Below, one piece after another: positions 52,344-63,000 of a DNA stretch of 64,000 nt. The stretch is from assembly GCA_021815305.1 (NCBI GenBank), contig JAKAHC010000006.1, forward strand, positions 62,001-126,000. Reading direction: 5' to 3'. The position numbers were made by a program, and so were the translations under genes. The DNA is from Deltaproteobacteria bacterium (GTDB lineage Bacteria; Desulfobacterota; Deferrimicrobia; Deferrimicrobiales; Deferrimicrobiaceae). The notes beneath the pieces were generated by a model. That model worked only from the letters and a program-made list of their open reading frames with translations. It did no database searches and had not been told where the DNA came from. Within the stretch, counting starts at the first letter, position 1. Every line of letters starts with the position of its first letter.

Positions 52344-54740
52344 TCATAACTGTGTAAATCCATACCTCCGTAGGTACTCCGCAAGTCGCCTAAACGCTTT
52401 GGTATCCCTTTGGTCAGGCGCGTATTCCCCGATATATCTTAAACATTTCTCTAATTCCTGTGGCGGGTGTCTCTCGTTCTCATCCACGATAGCATCCAGC
52501 AATTTGAGCGCATCCTTCGGGTAGCATTGACAAATATCGGTTTGGGCAAGGTCACGGGCTACGAGATCATAGCTCTCAGATTGCACTAATAATTCGAGTA
52601 CCTTGCTGACAGCATCGGAAAATGATTCGCCTGCTGCCACACACACCTGCGCCAAGGAAACCGAGGCGCTTGCCGAACGATAGGATGCCGATTTTGGCCA
52701 TATCTTCGCAACAAACGGTTTAACTCGGTGCTGCCAGTAATCAGCTCGCTTATTGCCTGCATCACGCAGTGCCCTAACAATAAATCGCGCCGCAGCATCT
52801 ACACCCTTTGTGGGCAATTTTGAGAATGCACCTCTTAGGTCGTTGACTGAGAAAACATCCTTAAACTCCAATATAGACAGCGTGAACAACGACGCATACT
52901 GCGTGTCGTGTTTTCCAAGATCGTTGTAGTGATCAGCCGTTTCGAGGAAAAACGGCTTCATACTTACGATCAGCGGTTCGTATAAACGCGGTGCCCACAG
53001 GAATCCCTCCCAAACCGCACGTGCTTCCGTTTTGTCCTTGTTCCAATCGAAGAAAGGCAAAAGGTTCATGGTCGTCCATTCCGGATCAACCCGGAACAAT
53101 GCAACAAGGTGGGCGCCCAAGATCACTCTGCCATGCCTATATGCCGGTATGCCGTGCTCCACTAAGCGGTCGAGTCGCTTCTTCACTGCTGGCGGGTAGC
53201 GACCAGCATCGACGGGCTTCATCCGATACCACAAGTGGATTAGGGCTTCAGTAACCTGCCCAACAGGATGATTGATCGCTCTCGACACCGGGTCATCGTT
53301 TTCCGCGGAACTCTCGCTTGCAGCCCCGCCTATTATCCGGTCGACCAACAAGTAGAAAGTGTTGTCATCCAGACTCACATACTTCGAGGCTGCTTGCAGC
53401 CACGAGCTTAACGTGTGTCGGACATCAGTAATAAACGACTCGGGTGCTTGTGCCAATATGGGCGCCAAATATTTCCAAGCATCTTGAAATAATTTCTCAT
53501 CGGCAAAGATCTGCAAAGCCTCACGCCAGGTATCGCTGGGCCACTCGCCAATTTTCACCAGGTAAAGCAACGCATAAATGGCACGCCGACTGTCGGCACG
53601 GCAACGATCGCGCCAATCGTCTTCGTACCATACGTCAGACTTTGGACGCTCAATTAAAGCCTTCACCAGTGGTTTGAGCAATTTCGGGAGGACAACTCGT
53701 CGCCGCCATTCATCCCCAGTTCCAGACCACACTGGGAACTCGTCCCGCTCATCAGGCTCGATCTTCCATTCCGGATGCAGTGCGGATAATCGCTGTCGCT
53801 CAAGTTCCGCCGATGCGGAGAGATGACTCCCTGCATTTCGACATTTCTCCAATCTCAGCCATACTTCACGGTCGATAATGCGCTGGAAACGATCTGGCTC
53901 GACATCATCTTTGAACATCACCGGTGGCGGCCCCGACAATATGGCATCGAATAACTTCTCGGCCTTCTTGGCCTCCAATTTCGGCGCAAGAAAGACCAAA
54001 AGCCGTATAGCTTCTCTTTGGGTCTCCGGTGACCAGAGCCACCACGCTTGATCAGATAAGAGCAACGCTAAGCCTTCGTCCTCCGGCACAAGCGGTGAGT
54101 TGGCCGCAGCAAAGAAGCTCAGTCTACGGAACACGGGATAGGCAATTCCGCGCCAGCGCTTAAGTTCAAGACGGGCCTTTTCGGGCTCGCGTGCCGCAGT
54201 CTCCAGCCAGGCATCACGACAAAGTTCGATCAGTACAGTCCACTCACGATAATGCGTGTTCTGCGGGTGGTCGCCGATCGAGGGTTGGGATGAGTAAGAG
54301 CCATCGTGTTTATCATCAGCCTCTCCGAGTTCGCGCATTAGATCACAAACGTCACGCAGCACCCCGGTCAGGTCTGGGAGAAGATCGACCAAAGCCGCCT
54401 GCCATTCGGGAAGCCGAGACAGTCCTTCGAGAGGGGTGTGAACGTGATCACCCGCACGAAGAACGATTTCCCAATCAACGAAATCTTTTATACACGGTTC
54501 CCGACTTTCCTCCGGGATGGGCTCTCCAGCGACCGGCCAATGAAACGGTTCCCGCAGGCGTACCATTGGCCGCAGGAGTACCATGAGTTCCATACGGAGC
54601 AAAGGATTCCAGCCGTTTCTCTTAAACCGCAATACCCAGTCGAGAAAATCAAAACCTGAGATACGCGTGGCAACAACACGGTTGGACAAAAACAAACGCC
54701 ACACGGCAGCCAGAGATTTAGGGAGGGCGCCTTTGCTCAC
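52344..54740 (-). CDS. C-terminal helical half of a split SIR2-family defence protein
   Basis: A protein of 798 residues from a GTG that overlaps the SIR2 stop (GTGA). From 'LPKSLAAVWRLFLSNRVV' on it matches what in other genomes is the C-terminal part of one ~1250-residue SIR2-family protein. Segments include 'PFHWPV', 'VDWEIVLRAGDHVH', 'LWSPETQREAIRLLVFLAP' and 'WKIEPDERDEFPVW'. It is mostly alpha-helical repeats with no catalytic motif. The linker normally joining the two halves appears shortened. Confidence 0.72.
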   Translation of the reverse strand: MSKGALPKSLAAVWRLFLSNRVVATRISGFDFLDWVLRFKRNGWNPLLRMELMVLLRPMVRLREPFHWPVAGEPIPEESREPCIKDFVDWEIVLRAGDHVHTPLEGLSRLPEWQAALVDLLPDLTGVLRDVCDLMRELGEADDKHDGSYSSQPSIGDHPQNTHYREWTVLIELCRDAWLETAAREPEKARLELKRWRGIAYPVFRRLSFFAAANSPLVPEDEGLALLLSDQAWWLWSPETQREAIRLLVFLAPKLEAKKAEKLFDAILSGPPPVMFKDDVEPDRFQRIIDREVWLRLEKCRNAGSHLSASAELERQRLSALHPEWKIEPDERDEFPVWSGTGDEWRRRVVLPKLLKPLVKALIERPKSDVWYEDDWRDRCRADSRRAIYALLYLVKIGEWPSDTWREALQIFADEKLFQDAWKYLAPILAQAPESFITDVRHTLSSWLQAASKYVSLDDNTFYLLVDRIIGGAASESSAENDDPVSRAINHPVGQVTEALIHLWYRMKPVDAGRYPPAVKKRLDRLVEHGIPAYRHGRVILGAHLVALFRVDPEWTTMNLLPFFDWNKDKTEARAVWEGFLWAPRLYEPLIVSMKPFFLETADHYNDLGKHDTQYASLFTLSILEFKDVFSVNDLRGAFSKLPTKGVDAAARFIVRALRDAGNKRADYWQHRVKPFVAKIWPKSASYRSASASVSLAQVCVAAGESFSDAVSKVLELLVQSESYDLVARDLAQTDICQCYPKDALKLLDAIVDENERHPPQELEKCLRYIGEYAPDQRDTKAFRRLAEYLRRYGFTQL

Positions 54741-56080
54741 ACCCGGTCCTCGATCAACATTTGTAGACGTGGGTGTAATTTGGCTCCGTTGCGTAGCACC
54801 CATGCCAGCACTTCGGGCTTGTCGAGATGACGAACCAGCCACCGTGCCAACTGCAACATTACTTCGTCCCAAGCTCCGGTGTTTCCGTCAAAATCAATAA
54901 GCGACATCCATGGACCCAATTCATACGGCGTTCGCCGGCGCAACAGGCTGAAAGCCATATTGTCCTTGCCGCCTGGGATGGGAGAGATCCCAAAACGAGG
55001 TAAATCATTTGGCCTATACCGCATCTCATCAAACACCACCAGCCATTCAATGGGAGGAGCGGGTTCAAGATCTGCAAAGGTCTTGGCCGGCACTCCCGAT
55101 GGCTCGGACAACGCCCAGAGTACCCTCTCAACCTGACCATCATCCTTGATACTGGATGGGAGCGCTCCGGCTTCGCGTGTGATGATCGAACACTTGCCCG
55201 ATAAACCATCTCTATAGACCCCAGCCCAAGCTTGTAGGGTCTGGTGCAGCAACGCGTGTCCCTTACGCCCTCGATACTCGCGGTAAAGAATTGGAGTTAC
55301 TCCCTTCGCACGCCATTCCTGCCGCCTTATGTCTTCCTTGCCAGCCTCGAAACTACCGATTGCAAAGACCTCCGGAGCCGTTTCACCCATCATGCGATCC
55401 GCCGAGAGAGCATCCACCATGTAGCGCATTACCGGATCGTTGATGCTGTACCCAACAAAACAGACTGTGTATCCGCGGAATAGTTCGGTGACGAAACGAC
55501 TGGCCCAACGCTCAGTCAGATATGCAAGTCCGAAATCTCCACTGGAGACCACAAGTTGATTGAGAGCTTGCGGGTCTGGCACTTTAGACAGCAGGCCATG
55601 AAGATATACGATGCCGTTCCACCTGCTTTTCTTAGGAATCGGCAGGAGAGGTGCTGCGCAACTTGGAAGGCCGGGATCTATGTAAGCAAATATGCGGTCG
55701 AAGTTGGTGGTAACCAGCCGCAAGTTGCCGTCGTTATTTTTTGCGAGAGATAGCAGAGCCCGGTGTGTATCCGTTGCCCCTTTGCGAGAGAAATCAGGTT
55801 GCAGTATCTCTGCAATATAGCCACGCACCAGGGTTCGACTGTTCACGCGGCGCTCAAGCAGATCAATTACTCCGTCGAAACGTTTTTCTTTCAATGCAGC
55901 CTGTTCATCCGGGGAAGGCATCTCCCCGAGTTTGTCGTACAGTTGCTCAACCAAACCTCCAAATCCGGGCAATCCCGCTGGATAGGAGATGCCTGATCCG
56001 CAGAAAAACACCACCTTGCCATCTTCGTGGGCTTGGATCAGGTGGTCGGGGACATTTGGACCGGTCTTGATAAACCTCAC
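54737..56080 (-). CDS. SIR2-family NADase-like protein, N-terminal half
   Basis: A protein of 447 residues. SIR2 fold: 'VFFCGSGISYPAGLPGFGGL' (NAD loop), 'RLVTTNFDRIF' (catalytic Asn), 'GIVYLHGLLS' (His) and 'TVCFVGYSINDPVMRYMVDA'. Such SIR2 domains in defence systems deplete NAD after phage sensing. The last ~120 residues belong to the linker region of longer homologues. It ends in TGA at 54737 and the next gene begins inside that stop, so the pair probably acts as a split protein. The DISARM methylase lies 198 bases upstream. Confidence 0.82.
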   Translation of the reverse strand: MRFIKTGPNVPDHLIQAHEDGKVVFFCGSGISYPAGLPGFGGLVEQLYDKLGEMPSPDEQAALKEKRFDGVIDLLERRVNSRTLVRGYIAEILQPDFSRKGATDTHRALLSLAKNNDGNLRLVTTNFDRIFAYIDPGLPSCAAPLLPIPKKSRWNGIVYLHGLLSKVPDPQALNQLVVSSGDFGLAYLTERWASRFVTELFRGYTVCFVGYSINDPVMRYMVDALSADRMMGETAPEVFAIGSFEAGKEDIRRQEWRAKGVTPILYREYRGRKGHALLHQTLQAWAGVYRDGLSGKCSIITREAGALPSSIKDDGQVERVLWALSEPSGVPAKTFADLEPAPPIEWLVVFDEMRYRPNDLPRFGISPIPGGKDNMAFSLLRRRTPYELGPWMSLIDFDGNTGAWDEVMLQLARWLVRHLDKPEVLAWVLRNGAKLHPRLQMLIEDRV

Positions 56081-56278
56081 TAGTCAGATTGCCTCATGGA
56101 TTCTTCGATTTAGCATTGTCTGCAGCTTTGTATTTTCGCAACCCGTTCCTTCAAAGTATTGGGAACGAATATCTCATTAGAATACAGCTAGATACACCTG
56201 TTGTTATGTTTGTTGGCTCTTCGTGGAGACGAGAGGGGTAAATCCTTATCCGCCATGCCGATCATATATGCGAACATC

Positions 56279-57325
56279 CTACCTTCCGTTCAGCAAAAAT
56301 TTCGCCAAGTGAAAAGCAAGGTTGACCGGCACTGCATTTCCGACAAGCTTCGCGGCATCGTTCTGCATACCCACATGGAATACGTAATTATCGGGAAAGG
56401 TTTGCAGTGCGGCCGCTTCCCGGATAGAGATCGCGCGATCCTGTTCCGGATGCCCGTATCGCCCGTTCGAGTAACTGTTGCATCGGGTCGTAAGAGTCGG
56501 CGCCGGGGCATCCCACTTCATCCTGCCGTAGACATCGAAAAACCCCCCGTGCCCGTAGTGCCCGAAGTTCTTCCTCGAAGGCGGCCTGAGGCGCATGGTA
56601 ACGGACCTCAAATCCCCTCCATCCTTGGGCACGGCGCGTATCCTTTCCAGGTTTTTCGTTTCAAGCTTCGCGGCCCAGTGATTCGGGACATCGTCCCTTC
56701 TTTCACCAGCGAAGAGTGGAGGGAAATTCCCAATCGCTTCCCGAACGACAGGTTGCGCGCCGGCCGTCGGGCCGTCCGGTACTTTAACGACGTTTCTTAC
56801 CCTCGATGCCATGATGACAAGTCGCCAGCGATTTTGTGGAACATCGAAATCCGCCGCGTTGACAACCCCTACGTCGGACTTGTAACCACAAGCAGAGAGG
56901 CTCTTCAGGAACTTTTTGATGATCCGCTTCCCTTTCGTAGAACTCTCTAACTGCGGCACGTTTTCGCAAAGGACGTATTCCGGCTTGAATACCAATACGT
57001 AGCCCAAGAATACGTTTAGAAGGTTTGTATCCGGATGTTTCTTTACCCCGGACTTACGGACTTTCGAGAACGGCTGACACGGCGCACATGCAGCAAATAT
57101 GACCGGCCGATTGTGTTTCTTTTCAAGAGCACGTGTAATCCTCGTGCGAAGGTTCGTGCGAACATCCGCACATTCAAAGGGAACTCCGTTGTTTTTCTCG
57201 TAGGTATCCTTGCAAATAGGATCGATGTCGACGCCGAGACGGACGTCAACGCCGGCCTTTAGGAGCCCGGCGGTCATTCCACCACATCCGCAGAAGAAAT
57301 CTATGCCGACAAATCGTTTGCTCAT
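56279..57325 (-). CDS. drmMII: DISARM class 2 cytosine-5 DNA methyltransferase DrmMII
   Basis: A protein of 348 residues. Motif I 'DFFCGCGGMTAGL', IV 'CAPCQPFSKV' (catalytic Cys), VI 'LCENVPQL', VIII 'QNRWRLVIMAS' and X 'LVGNAVPVNLA' are complete. It marks host DNA so DISARM spares it. The ATG at 57325 overlaps the drmC stop by four bases (ATGA), with GAAGAG just upstream. Last gene of the operon. Confidence 0.93.
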   Translation of the reverse strand: MSKRFVGIDFFCGCGGMTAGLLKAGVDVRLGVDIDPICKDTYEKNNGVPFECADVRTNLRTRITRALEKKHNRPVIFAACAPCQPFSKVRKSGVKKHPDTNLLNVFLGYVLVFKPEYVLCENVPQLESSTKGKRIIKKFLKSLSACGYKSDVGVVNAADFDVPQNRWRLVIMASRVRNVVKVPDGPTAGAQPVVREAIGNFPPLFAGERRDDVPNHWAAKLETKNLERIRAVPKDGGDLRSVTMRLRPPSRKNFGHYGHGGFFDVYGRMKWDAPAPTLTTRCNSYSNGRYGHPEQDRAISIREAAALQTFPDNYVFHVGMQNDAAKLVGNAVPVNLAFHLAKFLLNGR

Positions 57326-58173
57326 GGCCATCTCTTCGCCGATCGCGCCATGATTGCTTCGAGAAACGCATGAACCGGTTTGGCATCGGACCCTTGCAGG
57401 AATACGCCAATTTCGATGGTTCTTTCCATGCTTGAAGCCGTAAGATTTGCGCTGCCTATGTAGACTTCCTCGCCGCCGTCTCGCGATATGACTTTCGCAT
57501 GGGAAACGGGGGAATCCTCTTCGAGATTCGCGTCGTAAAGACATAAGTTTTCGCCGTTTCCGGTGGAGATGGCCACAAGACCATCCAGCACCATACGATT
57601 TCGTTGTCCTTCGGACAGATGCCGGGAGATGAAAGAGACCCTCACTCCTTGGCGAAGGGAATATTCTAGGGACTGCAATAACGTCGCAAACCCCGTTTCG
57701 TCTATGAACGGAACCATGACGTATAGTTCAGATTGTGCTTCGGAGATTAGGCGTCGCATCCCAAGGGCGGTGTTCTCGAAGTAGCGGTAAAACCCCTCCA
57801 TGTCGCGTAGCGGTCCGGGGATCGTCGCGGCAATCCGGAAACGAACATCCTTTGCATACATTTCCTTCATGTGCGGGATTGCCCCCAGGATTGCCTTTGT
57901 GTCCGAGACGAGCGAGTCCATCTTCTTCGATATCGGGCTCCACAGCCTCGAATTGAGAGGTGCTCCCTCTCCTGAAATCTGGATCAACGCCCCGCATTTT
58001 TGCGCGATGGATATGATGCTTAAAACCCCTTCTTTGTTTAGGGTCGGGAATTCGGATGCAACGGTACCGAAAGACGTGGAACCGGACGGTGGGTTCAATA
58101 CCGCCCGTAACTTCTCGGCGTCGATGCCGGCTCCTTCACACAGCAAAGCAAGGTCAAGCTCCGGAGGCTTCAT
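57322..58173 (-). CDS. drmC: DISARM phospholipase D-like protein DrmC
   Basis: A protein of 283 residues. One PLD motif is clear: 'SHAKVISRDGGEEVYIGSAN' (HxK-x4-D, then GSxN). The N-terminal ~110 residues are helical. 'ELYVMVPFIDETGF' opens the PLD domain. Its ATG shares one base with the drmB stop (TAATG). DrmC is core to DISARM, though dispensable in some hosts. Confidence 0.9.
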   Translation of the reverse strand: MKPPELDLALLCEGAGIDAEKLRAVLNPPSGSTSFGTVASEFPTLNKEGVLSIISIAQKCGALIQISGEGAPLNSRLWSPISKKMDSLVSDTKAILGAIPHMKEMYAKDVRFRIAATIPGPLRDMEGFYRYFENTALGMRRLISEAQSELYVMVPFIDETGFATLLQSLEYSLRQGVRVSFISRHLSEGQRNRMVLDGLVAISTGNGENLCLYDANLEEDSPVSHAKVISRDGGEEVYIGSANLTASSMERTIEIGVFLQGSDAKPVHAFLEAIMARSAKRWP

Positions 58174-60068
58174 TAGGGTGTCCAGAAACCCTTCGGGCCG
58201 AACAGGTATTCCCTGCTCATCCCTCGATTGAAATAGGAGCAGGCCATCTCACCAAGGTGCATGCACGCATGGCACGAACTGTTCCACTGTTCCCGGCACA
58301 CGGGGTCGTAAACGCATTGCCTGGTAAAGGGGTCCAGTTTCGTTTTTTCAATCAGGGCAAGAAGTTCCTCCTCGTAGAGGGTCGTCAAACCGCCCAGATT
58401 GAACATCGTGTTGGAGTTGTAGATGACGGCGGCGCCGATTCTCGGGAAAAGGTATTCGGCCAGTCCCGTCCTATCGATTCCAGCAAGACTTGACGCAGTG
58501 CGTATGAACATGTGCGACATCGTATGGATAAGGCCAAAAACGGCTTTTGTTGTTTCGTTCATTCCTTCACGAGTTACGAATCGATCGACTCCGCCGACAT
58601 TCACCAACATCCACAATCTCGCGTCCTGTTCCGTCGACGGAAATGGGTCTACCTTCCCCGGAAACATACTCTCCAGCCACTGCAAAAGCCGCAAAGGCGC
58701 GATCCTAAGGAAAATCGCTTCGGTTTCGGCTGCTCGGACGAATACCGGTGTCTTGTCGTTCAGGGATTTCTTTTCCCCCCGCAATGCCTGGAATTTGTTG
58801 AATCGTGTTTTCAGAACTTCATCACCCATTCGGGATTCCGGTTCGAAACTTACCCGCGTGTATCCGAACACTGCGGTAAGGATCGGAAAATTCTCGATCA
58901 GACGGATTTCCTTGATGCCGGCACCCCTGTATAGATCACTGACGTAATCGAACGATGCACCACAACCGGGTCGCCGTCTTTCCGCTTCTTCCCGCACTTC
59001 GTCCAATCCCCGGAATTTCCTAGTCCCTCGCAATTTTACGTATTCGAAGAGTTCGTTGAACGTCTCATCGGACAATCCGTATTTCGTTGAATCCCCGGGA
59101 GATTCCTTGCGCCCGGCGGCAAGCCTTTCCATTGCCTCCGCAGCGTCGAGTAGTTTCTTCCTCTCCGGCCCATCGGGCAGTCCGGATGCCATTTGCCTCA
59201 CTTGCTGAGCCATGCTCTCCTGAGGATCTTTGCCGACATCAACTCCTTCGAGCAGTTCGCTGGTTGTATAGGAATCCCGAAGATAGGACTCGACGAGTAT
59301 GCGCGCACGGTCGGGATGCGTCAGGAGACTTCTCACGTCCTCAGTCCCAACGTTGACCTTCGTGATGTGGTGAGAGTAGTAGGCCGCGTTGGCACGATGC
59401 GGGATGGCCCGCATCATTGTGCTTCTCCTGGAAGCGGGTTCCTCGCCCTTTTCCTCGGCTCCCGGTTCCTGTTTGCAGAATTCACAAGTTCTGTTGATCG
59501 GTCTCAGTTCCGTGTTGCAGTCCTTGCACACCCATCGGAAGTCCCTTGCGGTTTGGCTTTCCCGGAAATCAAGAACGACCCTTGAAGGGCTTACCCCGTG
59601 GTTCGGACAAGTCGGAACCCAAAGAGCCTTGATGTTTCCGCAGTGGTGAACAAGCACGTGGTAGATCTGAATGAGCCTGCCGCCACAAAAGCGGCACGTC
59701 CTGTTGCCGGATTTGGAGAGGAATTGTTTCGGATCGGGATAAGAGAACGCGGAACGGCATTTCCGGCACTCGAACGTGAGCGGGTAGACGTTAAACAGGA
59801 CGCCCTGCGGGGTGCCGAACGCGAAGAGCTTCGGATTGAAGGTGTCCGCGATTTTTAGTGTCGAATGTTCTCCCCACGGGCGGATGTATTCCCTGATCTC
59901 CTCAAGAATTCTTCTTTTGTCGATCTTTTCCTCAATGTCCGTGTCGATATGCACCTCGGCAACCTTACAAATACAACTTCCCCGGTCATAGTCGAAGGTG
60001 GCATCGGGAAGGTAGTTAAACAGGACCTGACCAAGCCCCCGAGTCATGAATCGTTTGTCACTGCTCAT
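58173..60068 (-). CDS. drmB: DISARM protein DrmB (DUF1998)
   Basis: A protein of 631 residues. Zinc knuckles occur at 'CRKCRSAF' with 'CRFCGG', and 'CKDCNTEL' with 'CEFCKQ'. The DUF1998 domain lies near the C-terminus: 'IGAAVIYNSNTMFNLGGLTT' and the Cys-rich 'SSCHACMHLGEMAC'. DrmB partners the DrmA helicase to block unmodified DNA. The ATG at 60068 follows GGAGGGACCTGTCG and overlaps drmA by 11 bases. Confidence 0.92.
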   Translation of the reverse strand: MSSDKRFMTRGLGQVLFNYLPDATFDYDRGSCICKVAEVHIDTDIEEKIDKRRILEEIREYIRPWGEHSTLKIADTFNPKLFAFGTPQGVLFNVYPLTFECRKCRSAFSYPDPKQFLSKSGNRTCRFCGGRLIQIYHVLVHHCGNIKALWVPTCPNHGVSPSRVVLDFRESQTARDFRWVCKDCNTELRPINRTCEFCKQEPGAEEKGEEPASRRSTMMRAIPHRANAAYYSHHITKVNVGTEDVRSLLTHPDRARILVESYLRDSYTTSELLEGVDVGKDPQESMAQQVRQMASGLPDGPERKKLLDAAEAMERLAAGRKESPGDSTKYGLSDETFNELFEYVKLRGTRKFRGLDEVREEAERRRPGCGASFDYVSDLYRGAGIKEIRLIENFPILTAVFGYTRVSFEPESRMGDEVLKTRFNKFQALRGEKKSLNDKTPVFVRAAETEAIFLRIAPLRLLQWLESMFPGKVDPFPSTEQDARLWMLVNVGGVDRFVTREGMNETTKAVFGLIHTMSHMFIRTASSLAGIDRTGLAEYLFPRIGAAVIYNSNTMFNLGGLTTLYEEELLALIEKTKLDPFTRQCVYDPVCREQWNSSCHACMHLGEMACSYFNRGMSREYLFGPKGFWTP

Positions 60069-63000
60069 CGACAGGTCCCTCCGTCGAACCCGAGTCGACT
60101 TCTCCGCCACACAACCGATCCTTCAGAAGCAACTCGAATAACTCCGCGTTCCTGCCGCTGCTGGAAGGATAGAACTTCACCTCCTGGTCCGTGTCCCTGA
60201 GACTGCGCATGGCAGCCCAGCCCCGTCGTTTTCCGATCCAACCGCCATTCGCCCGGAGACCGTTGAAGAACATTTTGACCTTTCCGGAAATAATTGAGAC
60301 AAACTCCCCGGAACGCTGCCTGCCGGCACCGTAATATGTGATCATCTTTTCCGTGAGCCCCTGCTCGCTGAGCGGTGGGGTGCTCGCATGGATCGCTTTC
60401 TCCGTATTCAGCTTCCTCCCCAGGGTTCTTGCAGCGCTATTGATGATATGGCCGACGATGATCCCGCTAAAGGTTTTCTCGATGCTGAACTTGGACCAAC
60501 GGTTGATCGCCGCTGGTTCGACAAGCCGTTCCAAATACTCGTGATACTTCCGGAAGAAGTGATAATGGCTCCGATCGCGTTCACGCGCGGGGGCAAAGCA
60601 CACGAGAACTATTCCCGGCAACTTGCGTCCAACGCGGCTAGACGCCTGGATGTATTCCGACGTCATCCGGGGCATCCCGAAAAAGGGGATGAAATTGAAG
60701 CGTTCCACGTCGACGCCGTGGGAGATCATGCTGGTAGCAACAACCGATCGTATGCGCTTCCAATAATCCGGTTCCAGCAGATCGAACTTTTCTATCCGGT
60801 CCATGACGTTGGTTATTTTCTCCGAGGTCGTTCCGCCGGAGAGCACCTCGCCTACCAGTTCCGGGAGGTCCTTCTCCTTAAGGTATGTGCCGATTTGAGC
60901 ATCGAGGGATTCCGCCATCTGGTCGCCTGACTTTTTCGTCAAGACGTACGATAGGCTGATTTCGTACTGGTCCAGGAAGGACGGCACCGACGCCTCATCG
61001 AGAACGCCGCGCAAACCGGCGGTGTCGAGGAATTCCCCCGGCGATTTTTTCCGGATTTCGGATATCTCACGGTGAAAGTACCAGAGCAACTGAACCATGG
61101 CGTTAATGTGCGTCAACCCGTGAGGATTGACCCCTATGAAGAGACGTGACAGCAGATCCGGGTTTGTCTGAGCGAAGAACGTCTGTTCGTAGCTTGGACC
61201 AGGCGTAGGGAATCGACGGCCGCGGCGAAGGTAGAGGTGCTCGACGTGGCGCTCGTATTCTTCGATTGTGGCCGTCGCGGCAATCGTCTTCCAGGGATAT
61301 TTCGAACCGGGGACCTCCCGCTGCATTTCCATGATTGCCGTCTCGTAGTGGGAGTCGAAAGCACCGAGGTCTTCCTTAAGAAGGTGCAACTCGTCTTGCA
61401 CGTGTAGCGATGGAACCGGGTCCTTGATCGGAAGTTTACTGATTAACTTGGTGTGACATCCGTGGGCCCCGCACTTGTCTTCAGGAACATAGCCGTGGGT
61501 GGGGCAGTAAGCACGCGTCCATCCCAACAGGTTTCCGAATCGAAGCTGTGAGCCGAATACGGCAAGTTTGTCTACCGTGCCGACGACAACGCTCGGAAGG
61601 TGTCGGTAGAGCTCGTGATCGACGATGTAAATGGGAAGAACCCCGCAGGATGGGCATACGTGTTGGAGGGACCAAAGATTTTGGTTGAATTCCATGTGCA
61701 CATCCCGGCTACCGCATCCCGGGTTGGGACATTCGAAGATTTTTTGATATTTTTTAGTTTTAGCATCGTCTTCAATTTGCCGAAGGTCTTCCGGCTTGAT
61801 TTCGTTCGGTGAACCCTGCGATCCGATCCAATGGCCAACGGTGAAATGTTCTCCGGGGATCTTTTCCGCGGACCGTATCCGGTTTGCCGCCGCAACCGCT
61901 TTGACGATCCGCTGGAACTGCTGAAGGGAAAGGAGCCGTAACGGAAACCGATATAGGGCCGTTACCCCGCGTTCCCTTCCCCGGAGACGATCGAAAAAAA
62001 GAGCAAACACCGTCAAACCCAAGTAGGCTTCCGTTTTGCCGCCACCGGTGGGAAACCAGATGACGTCCGTAAAATCCCACTCTTCGGCCAAAGCGTACTT
62101 TTCGTACTCTCTTCCGACGACGGAGGGGAGCAAGGACACGATGAAAACGATTTGGAAAAGACGCCACCGGTCCCGGCCAATGGGAGCACCCAATAAACGG
62201 AATGTCATGTTCATCAGCCGGAAGGCACGCATAACCGCTGGTTGCTCAAGGCAACCGATTCCGCGTTCGAACCTGTTCGTCTCTTGCTGGAACAACTCCC
62301 TATCTCTAAGAAACTCCTTGTATTCCTCCTCGCCGCCGGGAAGGTTGGCCTTAAGATCCCTGCCCCGTCTATCCCATTCCGTTTCATCGTACGCGCGCAT
62401 TGCCTTCGCGATTCTGCCCAGAAGAGCTACGCAGCCGGTTCCTTCGCAATCGGCGAATGTTGGTTCGATACCGGCAAGATCCCGGTGATCGAATCTCCGC
62501 TGCTCGTACGTCGGCATGGCTTCGGTCGAGAGAATCCGGAGACCGCCACCGTCCGATAAATCGCAGTTGATAGTACAGTTCACTCCGGAACCGTACATTC
62601 GCCTGTTGAATCGGTAACTCTTCGGTAGCGACGGAAATTCGTAAGGCAGGACGATTCCTTCCTTTATATTCACGTTAAACCCGGCGTCGAAGATTGCCTC
62701 CTCGTAAATCCTGGCTATACCGAAAGGATCGGGGTTGGGACTCCTGTTGACCAAAGCAACGCAAACATCCCAGATACCGTCGTTCAACATCGTTGCCGAA
62801 AGCATGAGAGACACCCGTATGTCCGGGATCGCCGGTTCACCGCGAAGATCCGCGATGAACTTGGTGAAGACTTCTTCGGATTCCAAATCTTCTTTTCTGA
62901 CTGCGTAATTGGCTGTTCCCTTATAGACTCCAGGAATCTCTGCCGCCGCCGATCTGCCGTATTCCACCGGAAATGAAATGGCTTTCCCCGGTATGTCCCC

